Positions 63,586-64,000 of a stretch of DNA of 64,000 nt are shown here, in pieces. The DNA is from Pirellulales bacterium (lineage in GTDB: Bacteria; Planctomycetota; Planctomycetia; Pirellulales; JACPPG01): contig DASYDW010000024.1 in the NCBI GenBank assembly GCA_036499395.1, positions 43,712 to 107,711 of the forward strand, in the 5' to 3' direction. The notes under the pieces are model-generated. The model did not search any database. It worked only from the letters and a program-made list of their open reading frames with translations, and had not been told where the DNA came from. The translations under genes were made by a program, and so were the position numbers. How positions within the stretch are numbered: the stretch's first letter is position 1; every line of letters starts with the position of its first letter.

Positions 63586-64000
63586 GGAAATGCCCCCTAG
63601 AAGCGCGTATCAGCTCGTTGCGGCATGACGCCACCTCGAGCACGCATGAGTTGGTAGAAAAGTACCACTAGACGCGATCGTTGGCATAATCGAGCGAAGC
63701 TATGTGATACTTCGGCCCGCTACAATCGGCGCTTGAGCACCAAAGGAAGTATTCCTCGCCTCCCATACCATTTCATCCGCAAAGTGTCCCATGGCCGGCA
63801 AGGTCTACCACGGCAACGTGTTTTGCTAGTAAGTGTTGGCCGCAAACTTTGCGCCGACCGGTAGCGTCCGTCAAGTTGCGCACAATTGATTTTGGGTAGT
63901 GCCTGGAACTGGGTTGGTTCTCGTTGGTTTTAGTGTGCCTTTATTCCCCCTAGGGGGAATAAAAAGTTCGCCAGTTTACGCGATCGCTACTTCATCCGTG
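63586..64000. other. Right-end intergenic region
   Basis: No gene is seen to the window edge. A perfect 24-bp palindrome lies at 63940-63963. The region is probably the promoter area of the cysteine-rich lipoprotein gene (minus) and of something to the right. Confidence 0.4.
63940..63963. repeat. Perfect 24-bp palindrome at right edge
   Basis: TTTATTCCCCCT followed by its exact reverse complement. The centre CCCCCTAGGGGG is unlike the nearby base composition. It could be an operator, a terminator stem, or an intergenic repeat. There is no spacer, and a short A-run follows (AAA). Confidence 0.55.

Overview
The window looks like chromosomal DNA of a planctomycete, probably of the Pirellulales type. 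This is an inference from several markers: three PEP-CTERM sorted proteins, a giant repeat protein carrying an LEPR-XLL type N-terminal motif (LEERRLLNA), a very long Ser/Thr kinase fused to WD40 repeats, weak Shine-Dalgarno use, GC-rich codon use, and a futalosine-pathway menaquinone gene (mqnD). No intact tRNA, rRNA, insertion sequence or CRISPR array was seen.

Layout. Positions 1-2504 look like the right end of an integrated element. Five tightly overlapping minus-strand genes (HTH initiator-like protein, two small zinc-finger proteins, two hypotheticals) lead into a truncated gene at the window edge. They end at a sequence that reads like the 3' end of a tRNA, a candidate attachment site. 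From 2590 on the DNA looks like host chromosome: a bacterial relative of the eukaryotic ALG10/DIE2 glucosyltransferase, an aldehyde dehydrogenase, a secreted Glc/sorbosone dehydrogenase, a ModE-like regulator divergent from a molybdopterin-domain protein, two PEP-CTERM proteins, a membrane protein with TPRs, an exported deaminase, valS and cimA. The cimA gene has a complete-looking attenuation leader: promoter, Ile/Val-rich leader peptide, antiterminator and terminator.

Positions 20-29 kb hold small secreted proteins and a 1926-residue kinase with 21 WD40 repeats. The kinase lies 48 bp downstream of a 1558-residue repeat surface protein (29-34 kb). Positions 35.5-43.7 kb hold an export locus: an M50 metalloprotease fused to an HlyD adaptor, a second HlyD adaptor, a GAF-HlyD protein, and a divergent TolC-type lipoprotein. 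No ABC, MFS or RND pump lies beside them.

Positions 44-48 kb hold mqnD, a thioredoxin-fold protein and a DUF4139-type protein. Positions 48.6-54.1 kb hold a classical RND efflux pair divergent from a TetR regulator, with two matching candidate operators placed just after two opposed promoters. The right end holds an autotransporter-repeat PEP-CTERM protein, a SWIM/SNF2 helicase and two convergent cysteine-rich exported proteins.

The strongest leads are the cimA attenuator, the export locus, the ALG10-like protein and the tRNA-fragment attachment site.
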